This document shows positions 24,482 to 34,578 of a stretch of 64,000 nucleotides of DNA, piece after piece. The notes beneath the pieces are model-generated. The model was not told the origin of the DNA. It ran no database searches and saw only the letters and a program-made list of their open reading frames with translations. Every line of letters starts with the position of its first letter. Position 1 is the stretch's first letter. This stretch comes from Antrodiella citrinella (taxonomy: Eukaryota; Basidiomycota; Agaricomycetes; Polyporales; Steccherinaceae), in contig SGPM01000042.1 in the NCBI GenBank assembly GCA_004802725.1, positions 58,292 to 122,291 on the forward strand. Reading direction: 5' to 3'. The position numbers and the translations under genes are program-made.

Positions 24482-24873
24482 CGACTGTCGCAGGCTCCTA
24501 ACCACCCTACCTTGCGTCTTCGTTCAAAAAATACGGCCACGAAATATGTGATATCTGAACTTGAAATATCAGCCACATATCACATGACTCAATAAAACTC
24601 CGAATCAATTCTCGCACGAAATATTTGATATCCGACCAGCCCCGAAACATGTTCATTCCCAGCAACCTTATTTTTCGAAGAAGACGCAAGGCCTTGGGAA
24701 TGAACATGTGTCGGGGTTGTTCGGATTTCAAACTTTTCATGCGAGAATTAAACAGGAGTTCAAATATCATCTAGATTTCAAATTGAATATACCAGTTCAG
24801 ATATCGCATGTTTCGTGGCCTTATTTTTCGAACGAAGACGCAAGGTAGGGTGGTTAGGAGCCTGCGACTGTCG
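24482..24873. mobile_element. Foldback MITE with 9-bp target site duplication
   Basis: The element proper is 24491-24864 (374 bp) and is essentially one long imperfect palindrome. Its ends read CAGGCTCCTAACCACCCTAC on the left and the reverse complement on the right. Similarity continues inward through the arms (for example CCTTGCGTCTTCGTTC and CATGTTCATTCCCA) to a short centre near 24665-24690. It is flanked by the direct repeat CGACTGTCG at 24482-24490 and 24865-24873. There is no coding capacity. A 9-bp duplication points to a Mutator-like parent; an 8-bp hAT-type reading is less likely. Confidence 0.85.
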
Positions 24874-25197
24874 GTGAACTCCGACTATTAGGGAGCCCCA
24901 AATGAAGTTCTCGGCGATGGATCCGGATGAGGAGTTTGGAGTCTTTGGACTCAGTACGACCGACGAGGGAAGGTGCGAAAGCGTTTGCGAGGGTGAAGAA
25001 GGACGTGCGGAGCGGAAGATACACATGCTAGGTGCTTCACCGCATCCAAATGGCAAAGACATGTGGGCACTCTTGTGGGCGTATAGGGACATCTTGGAAG
25101 ATGAGCCCTGGGCTCATCTTCCCGTCGAACTTAACGAGGAATGTGACGGTAGATTTTCAGTCATGTTGCATTGTGATAAAGGCATGATTTTATCACA
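24874..25197. other. Downstream region of the beta-mannosidase gene, with hairpins
   Basis: This is presumably the 3' UTR of the mannosidase on the minus strand. It contains a perfect 13-bp-arm palindrome (25096-25122) and a smaller inverted repeat (TGATAAA/TTTATCA, about 25172-25195). A plus-strand open frame here runs antisense to the mannosidase and is not called. Confidence 0.4.
25096..25122. repeat. 27-bp perfect palindrome
   Basis: GGAAGATGAGCCC and its exact reverse complement flank one central T. It lies about 75 bp past the beta-mannosidase stop codon and may fold in the transcript 3' end. Confidence 0.7.
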
Positions 25198-28100
25198 TCA
25201 CATCATCAGGAACGACACTCTCCTGCCCTCCAGCCCCTTCGCAACGATGGTCTGTGGGTCACCAGGAATCAGGTCTAGGTTGTTGTCGCTCCACTTGACA
25301 GCGTCTTCTCCATCAACCTCTGCAACACTCAACAGAAGCCCCTTCACCGGTTTGTCCACGCCCACAGTCAGCGACTCTCCAACGACATCGATATGGACGT
25401 CCTCGGCGCGAGCGGGAAAGTCGATCAATCGGTATGGCTGTGGCCAGTCAGAGAACCGGGCTACGACATCCCCAGTCTCCGCATCGTAGACACGAGCATG
25501 CACTATGACTGAATATGAGTTGGTTGCGGCCGTCATCGGCGAGGGCGGCTCAGGACATGGGATAGAGAGAATTTCGGTTGTTTGATTGGGGAGAAGGACG
25601 ACATTGTGCTGCTCGGTATGCTCCCATAGGGACTGAAGGTCGACACAGGTCAATTGGAGTCGGACTTTGCGCTCCGAGAGAGTACTGTTGGTTGCCCATA
25701 CATCGATTGTAGCAGCCTTGGATCGGAACGCTCCGAATTCGTAGAACTAGATGCTATGTCAGTATCTAAGAGCGAATGAACCGGTATTCATAATCACCTG
25801 GACAGGTCTATCGTTGTCCCTGTTTTTTGTCACCGTACGAAATATCCCCACAGTGATAGGTTTCAACTCCCGAGCGATGGTGTAGTACGCGGCCTTCGGG
25901 CGCAGCTGAGTTTCCTTATGAGCTCAAGAAGAGGGTGGAGAATTTGAAGATACTGACGAAGTAATCAGCGATAGCCCAGGACGTTACCGGCCAGCAGTCA
26001 TTCAACTGCCAAACCAACACACCTCCGCACTGGAATGGACAAATCAGGATAGAAGCTGGCAAGACAAGGGGCACGCTCACATATTGCTTTCCTGGTCCTC
26101 GCCACTCTCTCCTCCACGATCGATAGGCAAGACCTAGGGCCTCGGACTGCATGATCTGCGTATTGTACACGTACCTGAAACAGCACAAGCAGATTGTTAG
26201 GATTCTACACCACTCGACTGGTTGCGACGAGCATCACTTACGTCGCTAAGTCAGCCGTTGGGCGGAACGTCTCGCCCATCACAATAGCAAACCGCCGATC
26301 ATGCGCGCCCGCCCGACAATGCTGCGACATCAGTTTAGAGCCAACTCGCCGTTCTTTGGTGTTCCCGTTGAGCCAGTAATCCACTGTACGGATGTCCGGC
26401 ATGGCGGGGATACCGAACTCACTATTCCCCACGGTCGTCAAATTGAATGGCACTTGAGTTGACTCGGAGAATGACGAACCTGACAAACCGCCCACCCATG
26501 CGCCAATATTCCTGCCATGGTCTCTCTTTGCCACCCCAGATCTCCCACTGGTGTACATCACCTACAGTGGGATCTGCAGTGTCCCAGCCCTTGCCACCAT
26601 ACGGCGACCCACGATGATAGGGAGTGGACGGAGAAGTGACGCTAAGAGCGGAGACGAGGGATGGTAGGATGTCCTCGTAGATAACTCGAGCAGGTAGGTC
26701 GGGTACGTCTGTGTAGGGAGTAAGACATCATTATCACACAATAAATAAGCGACGACGTATGCATACCTCCCCACTGCAGGACCATTTGGTAGTCTTTCCA
26801 AAACGGTGAGCGATGGTACAAGTAAACATGATTACGGGCCCACACACCTTCGTTGTTGCCGCACCACACAGCGAGACTTGCATGTCTCCGAAGACGTTTG
26901 ATGTTGTCTTCAGCCTCTTTCTTGACGCTCTCCAAGAACGAGTCGTGTGCAGGATACACACCACACGCAAACTGGAAGTCCTGCCAGACAAGGATCCCAA
27001 GTTCTTGACGAGAAGGAAATGATCAGGATCACATATGATGCAGTTGTAACAACTTCAGAGTGAAAAAACACACCATCGCAGATATCATAGAAGACATCAG
27101 GTTCGTAGATCCCTCCGCCCCAGATGCGGACCATATTCTGATTTCCGTCTCTTAGGAGTGTTAGCCAATTACGGTATTTCTCCGGAGAGATTTGAGTGAG
27201 GAAGTTATCAGCAGGAATCCAATTGGAACCTGACATGAAGTCAGAACACGCTTTCAGGACAGGATGCAAAGTAGTCGAGTCGGGGGGAAACGCACCGCCC
27301 ATAAACATCCGGACACCATTCACATCGAAGAGGAACGTCGTGCCTTTGCCGTATTGATCAGGAGTGTCGATAGCTTCTTGGACGAGCCCGATGCGACGGA
27401 AACCAATGCGCTGCTCCGAACGGTCTAGGACACCATCATTCTACAAGAAGAAACATGCGTGATCAATAGGGACAGACACCAAACAGTAATCACCCACCTC
27501 GTCAAGTAAGATGACCTCAACATTGTACAATTGTTGTTCGCCATACCCAACGGGCCACCAAAGTGAAACCACGTCGCTGAGGTCATCATACTGCACGATG
27601 GCATGTATGTCAAGTCCAGCGAGCTCTGACAGGACAGCCTGCTCATCCTTCACCACCGTCCCCGAAGACGCGTCCTTGATAATACACCGGAGCCCTTTGG
27701 CGATGGATGCATCCCCGGAGAGAGTGACGTCCAGACGGAACGATCGTTTCAAGGAAGGCGCGGGCGAGACCAACGCCTGTGGGGCGATGTTCGNGAGCCT
27801 CACGGAGTACGTCCTAAGGCGTACCGGACGGTACGGTCCACACGTCATGAGTTCGGGACCCTACACTCATGTTCGGTCATAAATTCTGCGACTCAAAAGC
27901 AGAACTCACCCAATCCCATCTATGAAGTTCGACAAGGTCAATTGGGTGGAAGTCCAAGAAGGCAGGTTGTAGCACCTACCGCCAGTCGTATTGAGCCTTG
28001 CGGACGTATACACGGCTCGGATCGCCGAGGTTCGTGGAGCCTGCTCTGACGCGACCGTGTTGTGCTTCCAAGGCCTTGGCAATCACTTTTGCAGATTTGA

Positions 28101-28694
28101 AGTGGAGGAGAAGCGTGTTATCGTTCGCTTTCAACGTGCGTCCGTCGAGAGGGACCTTGTATGGACAACGTCGATGACTTCATGATTATGTAGTAGAGGA
28201 GGGCGTACCACGTAAGTACGGAACATATTGTCTGCTTGAAGAATCTGTTTCTTATTCTGTATTACCCGTCAGAGGGAGGTTCTGCATTGTGCAAACATAC
28301 ATGTAAAGGCATACCAAGTAAACATCGCAAAATGTATCCAGTCCCTCAAACACGAGCTCAGCAAACGGTTGTCCAGGATCATCGTAGGAGAACGTGCATC
28401 CGTACATCCATTCACGATCTCCGATCCCTACAATCCACATCATCGATAAATTGAGCCTGAAAGTTTTGAAAGCGAAGACTCACACTGCACACTATGTTCA
28501 TTATGCCCTAAGTACGGGTCCTCAATTATTCCAGCTTTCAACAGCTCAACGTGTATTTCGGACGGGAACGACACTGCAGGTGTCCAGCCTTCGTCGTGTG
28601 TTATAGATATCTCCTCAGATGAAGTGGCCTCATCATCTTTGAATTCTTTCCAAGACCACCCTTCCTGGATGTCGCGAGAAACGGATTGAGACAT
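25198..28694 (-). CDS. Beta-mannosidase, glycoside hydrolase family 2, intracellular type
   Basis: A gene with many exons. The N-terminal sugar-binding-like domain has GWSWKEF, GDREWMYGCTF and VFEGLDTFCDVYL. A jelly-roll/Ig domain with CGPYRPVRL and LWWPVGYGEQQLYNV follows. The catalytic barrel has SNWIPADNF, VRIWGGGIYE and the acid/base region WCGNNEG (expected Glu), then the nucleophile region SEFGIPA. GGVLVWQLNDCWPV follows, then a C-terminal beta domain. GH2 beta-mannosidases release terminal beta-mannose from manno-oligosaccharides and N-glycan cores. There is no signal peptide, so it resembles the cytosolic B-type enzymes that hydrolyse imported oligosaccharides. One ambiguous base (N, 27794) falls in the coding sequence. 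No stop interrupts the frames I followed. Confidence 0.9.
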
Positions 28695-29274
28695 GAGCGG
28701 GTACTAGGAGCAATGAGAAGGTACTGACAAGACGAGAAGTTGACAATGACGACGAGGTACCAAGATATTGACTCGTCCAAGACGTGTCAGCTGAACCCAA
28801 GCCTCATCACCGCCGGACCGACAAAAGGTACAAATTCATTGTGCGTTACTGAAGGGCCATCTTGGCGATTTGAGGGTCACACCATAGGTGAATCAGAACA
28901 CAACAAGAATACTGGTGTAGGAATGATCATAAATGTTGGTACGTAAATCACAAGCGGAAAGTGGGAGGTTGAGAACGTTGAGCCGAGGGACCGGCCCGCG
29001 GACCCGCTTAGCATTTGACCTTCGGCGCCGCGCACCTCTCACAGATTTGAAGATGACAATCGTTGATATTACAAGTCGTACATTCGTAGTGCTACAATGT
29101 GTTGGTGGTGAAAAAAGAGACATGTGTACAGACAAAGGTGGCGTAGATGAGAATGTGGATGGGATGGGAAGGGTAATCATTAGTAGGCGGCCCTAGTCCG
29201 ATGCAAATGCGTTTGAGGAGATAGTCATGAACAAGGAACATTAGTATGAGAGATAAATTATAGAAGGTTTCAAA
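28695..29274. other. Intergenic region
   Basis: This is 580 bp between two minus-strand genes, holding the promoter of the mannosidase and the 3' end of the MFS gene. Open frames here look like chance. Confidence 0.45.
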
Positions 29275-30938
29275 TCAGACACGAGCCAGAAGGCGTGCAT
29301 CAATACGCAGTCTCGACCATAGAATGAAGAAGGATCCAACCACGACTGTCGTGCCGCTGAGCATGATCATTCCCAAGTAGGAACCATGATTGAGTTTGAG
29401 CAGCGCGCCCGCAGCAGGTCCTCCGCACAGCGATCTAGAAAACAAATACATATATCAGTCCTAAGTCCACGAAAATTGACGACAGGACTCACGGGAAAGA
29501 GATAATTGTATACAGCATACCAATCCGCACCCCAATCTCCCTGATATCCGAGATCTGCGCAATGCAGGGGATGACGAGCGCGTTGAACGCGCCGGAGAAG
29601 AACCCAAAAATGATTGCATACAGCATGATCTCCGCCTCCGACAGCGCGAACGTCCACAGGAGCAGCGTGAAGAAACCCGCGAAGAACGCGGAGGGCGCGA
29701 GGAGGTTGAACCGCCCAAAGACGTCGGAGAGGTAGGGTGGGGCGAGGCGGCCGAGAATTGACGCACCGTTCAGGACTGCGAGGGTCGTGAATGCGAGAGA
29801 GGAGGGAATGGAGTGGTCGGTTGCGTAGGAGACGATATAAAAGTTGGGGATGAATAGACCTGTTGATGGAGGACTGGTCAGCTCAAAGGATTCATCACGG
29901 CATGTTCTCGGTGGACCCTTACCGAGTGAGACGATGACGCCACCGATAATGAGGAGCATGAACGCGACGTCTTTGAAATGTTTGACGTCGAACCACGTGG
30001 AGGCGACGGGCTTGCTGGCCTTAGACAGCCTCGTAGACACAGCGCATGTCGCGACGATGCACAGCGCCAACGTGATGAAGCCAGAAATCCTCACCGCCCA
30101 CGCGAATCCACACGTCGAAAACAGACGACGAAGCATGATAGGATAGATAACTCCCCCTTTGCAAAAGGATCGGGCCCTGTGAGATGCGATTTGAGAGACG
30201 GACCGACTGTCGACTCACCTACGCCTGACCCTGCAAAGGCGATGCCGAGCGCTGTGGCACGATATTTGAGGAAATATGTGGACACCGCGGCCAATGAAGG
30301 GTAGAACCTATTATGAACGGCAACGAAGATGTGGCGTCAGTACCCAGAAATGCTCGGAACGCCACTGGCACAGACACGAAAAGAAAACTCACAGCAAGCC
30401 AACGCCGATACCGAAGAGCGCACCTTGACACAGGATGTACTGGTAATATTCCGTACATATACTCGTGAGCATCGTACTCAGGGTGAGGATGAGAGTCCCA
30501 GGAATCATTAGTACCCGAGGACCGTACGCGTCAAACAGATGACCGATAAATCCTCCCTGTTACATGTGGTTAATTACGTCTCGGATGACGGTAGCCAGGA
30601 AAGGGACTCACAGAGAAAAAAAAGAACCATAGTTGTAACGATCCGATCCACGAGATCGTAGACGGGGGCAGGTGTTGAAGCTGGTGCTCAGCGTACCACG
30701 ACTGGAACGTCCCAAACGACGTCAGTTGCCCGAAAGTACATAGCAGTCCCAGAAACGCTCCCAGAACCGTCAACCAGGCTTGTACACCACCGTCTGGAAA
30801 CTCGTCCTCCAAAGAATTAGTCGACGATCGTGAATGGGTGTTCTTGACGAAAGTTGTGGCGGTGGCTGCACTTTCGGTCTTGGAAAGTGTCCGCGAGGAT
30901 GGTGACGGGTCACATTTCTCCAAATCGTTGGAAGACAT
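29275..30938 (-). CDS. MFS monocarboxylate-type transporter
   Basis: A multi-exon gene. A polar cytosolic N-terminus of about 50 residues (start 30936-30938) leads to DGGVQAWLTVLGAFLGL, the hallmark opening of fungal MCT-like MFS carriers. Helices follow with LQLWFFFFSGGFIGHLFDAYGPR-like sequence, FYPSLAAVSTYFLKYRATALG (the helix 4-5 region), ISGFITLALCIVA, LNGASILGRLAPPYLSDVFG, AIIFGFFSGAFNALVIP and CGGPAAGALL. The protein ends LRIDARLLARV. About 12 membrane spans and roughly 440 residues match the family. The substrate is probably a monocarboxylate or related organic acid at the plasma membrane, but it cannot be inferred further. No frame break was seen. Confidence 0.87.
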
Positions 30939-31261
30939 GCGGGAATGAGCCCTTCTCTAGAAGATATGTTCGTGGGTGAGGGGAGATCGTAGCAAATACT
31001 CAACAGACGAGTATTTATCGAGCTACCAGTGGCGGAGCCGAAGAACGAGTACAAAAATTAAGTGTGTGTGCGGGGATCGATCTCATCCTGGTGAAAAGCT
31101 TCCCCGCCTTTTATTCGTTCTCCTTCCGGGAACGAAAAGTCTGATCGGAGGCTACGGCTACTAGGTGGGCAGCGACAAAGACCAGTGTATTTCCATCTTC
31201 TGAAGTCCGTCAGTCACTTTGTGCTGTGACATGCACGAGTGATTCAGACTGAGTCCCACTG
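30939..31261. other. Intergenic region
   Basis: This is 323 bp, mostly the MFS gene promoter. No feature is recognised. Confidence 0.4.
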
Positions 31262-31627
31262 TCACTGACAGTGAGAGCGGGGACTATAAAATGTAACAGC
31301 ATGTGGCAGCGGGCCCGTCACGGTGTCATCAAGCGGTTGAATTTCCGTCAACGTCGGAGTGCGTATCGGCCTGACAGCTGGGGTAGATGGCGGTGATATC
31401 AAGCTTCCTGCTCGCTTCGACTGCATATCCCTTTCGTGCGTACGAGTCAAATAGGAGACAGGTTCACCACGTAGCGATCCTCGTAAGACACCCCTGCTGA
31501 TGAATTGAAGCGAGTCGGCGCACGACTCGAATGACTTCAAACTCACCTTGGCACCACATCTGCGCGCATTGACGTTGCTCGCGACATGATAGAGGATAGC
31601 AATGTCGTGTGTGGATGACACGAACAC
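31262..31627 (-). CDS. Hypothetical small protein
   Basis: A 121-codon frame is open throughout. A shorter spliced reading is also possible (start 31585-31587, GTGAGT donor, CAG acceptor, 90 residues). Both share the C-terminal half, which is Pro/Thr/Ser-rich (SPPSTPAVRPIRTPTLTEIQ). There is no recognisable domain, signal peptide or membrane span. It may be spurious. Confidence 0.33.
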   Translation of the reverse strand: MFVSSTHDIAILYHVASNVNARRCGAKVSLKSFESCADSLQFISRGVLRGSLRGEPVSYLTRTHERDMQSKRAGSLISPPSTPAVRPIRTPTLTEIQPLDDTVTGPLPHAVTFYSPRSHCQ

Positions 31628-33394
31628 AGCATTTACCCAGTGTGCTGAATCTACTTTATCGAATCCGTCTGAGAAAAGAATAAATATAAGGACAAGATAA
31701 ACGGCGGTGCAGCGCGCAACGAGATAATCGTATTACGTAATCACTCCTGCTAGGGCCACAGCGCGCAGTGAGTACTGATCAACACTTTGCGCCACACTAC
31801 TACCAACGATCCCCAGAAAGCCTTTCATGCTGCCCGAAAAAGACGATACGTACTTGAACTTGGAACTCAATACCACTCTACGATCTCTGTAACCCAGTCA
31901 CACAGACCACAGCATGATCTAGCGTGGGTTACCACGATTCTGAGCTGGGCGCGGTCATCAATCTGCCAACACACTTTGTTCTTGTTCGAATGCGACGCGT
32001 GTAGCAATTCCGCACGCTCTATACCGTCTACTCTATCTGCGACCTGACTCGAATGAGTGTCTCACTGTCACATGTGTTACGTGTTTCTCCGGAACCTCAC
32101 ATAGCTGTAGCCTGTCTCCTCGGACTCAGACTCGTAGCGGTATCACTGGTACCTGTCAAGGAGCGTATAGCGTCGGCATTGCGACGACATCTCTGGATGG
32201 TGCAATAGACATCATCATCATCATCTGTTCCGCGCAGCCCCGGGGTCTGTACTATCGACGAGTAGCTTCAACTCGAACATTCATGTGCGCGCGGCGGCGC
32301 GCACCGCGACGATCATTAGATGCTGGTCTATTCACTCACGGACCAGGAAAGCAAACCGGCGCGACCGGTGATCTGGAGACTCTGATCCCTACCGAACTCA
32401 CTGGAGGATATCCTCCCTTCCTAGTAGGCATCACGTTCCGACGGCGATCACTTGCGAGGCTGTTGGCAACAATCCGATTGCAAAGCACCCAGTGCGGAGC
32501 AGATTTGCGAGTGTTTACCAGTACTTACCGGTGATTTGTTGATAGGTCCGTTCAAACGGCCAGTGCAGATAGCCCATTTTTCACCGGTGATTCCAGTACT
32601 GTCTACTGTAACATTAGCAGGACCAGTTCAACAGCAAATGTCGCGATGCCTCCGAGTTATTGCTGCTCGCTCCCCTTCATGATACCGCTCATGTTCTGAT
32701 GAGGGTGCTATTCACAGTCCACATGCCCTGGATGAACGGATGATTAATGAAACCCTGAACTCGCCGAAAGCTCCAGACGTGGTCGCAATGGAACATCTGG
32801 GATTTTTGGAGGGATGAACCACAAGGTGTTGGGGGTGGTTTGAATTCCTTTCAAACGCCGCAGCCGTCGTACCGGTAGGTCAGTCATCCGATGTATCTAT
32901 TGTCGTCCACAATTCAATACGACATCCGAACATACCGCAGCATGATGGCTACATCAGTTTGTAAACCACGTCCTTCAGAACGTGCCTTTTATACCAAATA
33001 TCACTTTATTCTCGCGTCGGACGCCAATCTTCAACGTTCAACGGTGATTCGAGAACTCAAGTTGTAACCTTGACCGGTCTAGTGAACTTGTAGACGTTGT
33101 ATATAGGCTTCGGTGGTCTCAGTATCGAGTCGGAGTACTGAGACATTGACAGGCACGTTGGTAGTTATTGGCTCCCCAACATGGATCTCGCTCCGACGAA
33201 CCTGTAAGATAAATGAGACCCTGAGCTTCGTGGGCTGGAAAGTATAAGACGATTCTCCCCTAGGAAGACCAACTATTGACCGAGAGACGGGTCGCGGGTC
33301 ACTTAGTAGGCCGGGGTGAACCGTACGCGCAAGTCCTTTCCATAAAGACACGGTCTCCGTCGTCCATTTCAATGTAAACATCTATTGCGCGTGA
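31628..33394. other. Unassigned 1.8 kb stretch
   Basis: No gene is assigned. A short ATC repeat lies at about 32209-32223. A 100-codon minus-strand frame (33079-33381) begins only 14 bp past the GNAT stop and has no recognisable content. Elsewhere the frames are short on both strands. Confidence 0.45.
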
Positions 33395-33910
33395 TCACAA
33401 TCTAGACAACATCCGAACGTATTCTACATCACCTTTGAAAAATGTCGATCCGAACGAGCGCATCCCCCGCCGCTCATACCACGCTTTGGTCGCGAGTCTC
33501 GCGTCGCACCAAGTGACTCGGCACCCTAGCTCCAACCTCGCAGCATCAAACGCATCCCTCAACAAGACAGTACCCACTCCCTGACCCTGCCACGTCGGGT
33601 CGCAGGCGAACTTCCTGAATCGCGCCGCAGGAACTGTGGCACTGGCGAGATCATGAAAAGCCGGATCGTCGTCCAGTGTGGGCAATGCCTCGAGGAACAC
33701 TGAGAGGACGGCGATCGGTGTGGTGTCGTTTGGAGATAGGAACGCGCCGTAGTGATGCCCCGCGTCGTCCTCGGGGAGGCGTACATAGGATATGGGCTTG
33801 TCGGGCCATAGGACGGAATGGCGCAGATTGAGGGTCTGCTCGACGGAGATCTTCTTGTTCACGGGATTGAGCCTGAAAGGATGCTCTGAGATGGGTGAAT
33901 AGTCTGACAT
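33395..33910 (-). CDS. GNAT-family N-acetyltransferase
   Basis: A single-exon gene of 171 residues, starting at 33908-33910. It has the GNAT layout: an N-terminal strand-helix (QTLNLRHSVLWPDKP), a beta4 region around IAVLSVF, motif A with CDPTWQGQGVGTVLLRDAFD (the Q-x-x-G-x-G acetyl-CoA pyrophosphate loop), then CRVTWCDARLATKAWYERRGM and FGSTFFKGDVEYVRM. The length matches small stand-alone GNAT enzymes. The protein should acetylate a small-molecule or protein amine using acetyl-CoA in the cytosol. The substrate is unknown. It is one of the few intronless genes in the window. Confidence 0.88.
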   Translation of the reverse strand: MSDYSPISEHPFRLNPVNKKISVEQTLNLRHSVLWPDKPISYVRLPEDDAGHHYGAFLSPNDTTPIAVLSVFLEALPTLDDDPAFHDLASATVPAARFRKFACDPTWQGQGVGTVLLRDAFDAARLELGCRVTWCDARLATKAWYERRGMRSFGSTFFKGDVEYVRMLSRL

Positions 33911-34578
33911 TGTAGTAGAACGACGAAGAATCCTCTACCTTTGGCCTCGGTGAGATCGCTCATGATGTTAGAAAGCGATGAAAGTCTGGTTCGGGTGTCC
34001 GAACCCCCGACCCTATGTCATAGGCATTTATCCCGCCTTTCCGTTTCTTTCTTTCCCTCCCACCACCTTCCTAAGTTCCTTCGTCTGAGCCTTGCGGTCT
34101 CTACCCAATCTACCTTCAAGTTGTCGATACCAGTACTCGTTATGATCACGACTTCTCGTCCGCCGCTTGTTTAGCGTGAGTGAGTAGTATTTCCGCGTCG
34201 ATAACCTACATATGCACGACATCTCATTTATTTGACCCAGGACTGAGTACTGAAGATGAATTGTCGATGGGAAGAGGTTGAATGAATGAGCCTACTACGA
34301 GTGAGTATGGAGGTCGATTACGTTATCGATAGAAATAATTTGCCCAAGTATTTGCTCAATGCGTGCGCGAAGCTGAGCGTAGTGCCATGGCCTCCAAGAG
34401 GGTACCGACTGCTTCTCATTGATCCTGTACTCTCGAGTCGAATTATCTTTCTCAAATAACCACCGCAGTGATTGTGCTGCGGGGCCGGCTTGGCACAGGT
34501 CTCAGCGCTCAACGATCACAGCCTCTCCCTAGCGGTTAACTACCACACGCGATTCCAACTTTTCCAGCGACTACGACC
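33911..34578. promoter_or_regulatory. Divergent intergenic region between the GNAT and chitin synthase genes
   Basis: This 668 bp carries both promoters. It is rich in C/T tracts near 34030-34090. No defined element was recognised. Confidence 0.4.

Noticed and set aside
24902..25489. 195-codon plus-strand open frame
   Set aside because: Its second half is antisense to the conserved C-terminal domain of beta-mannosidase.
33079..33381. 100-codon minus-strand open frame after the GNAT gene
   Set aside because: It starts 14 bp past the GNAT stop on the same strand, which leaves no room for termination and a promoter, and there is no recognisable content.
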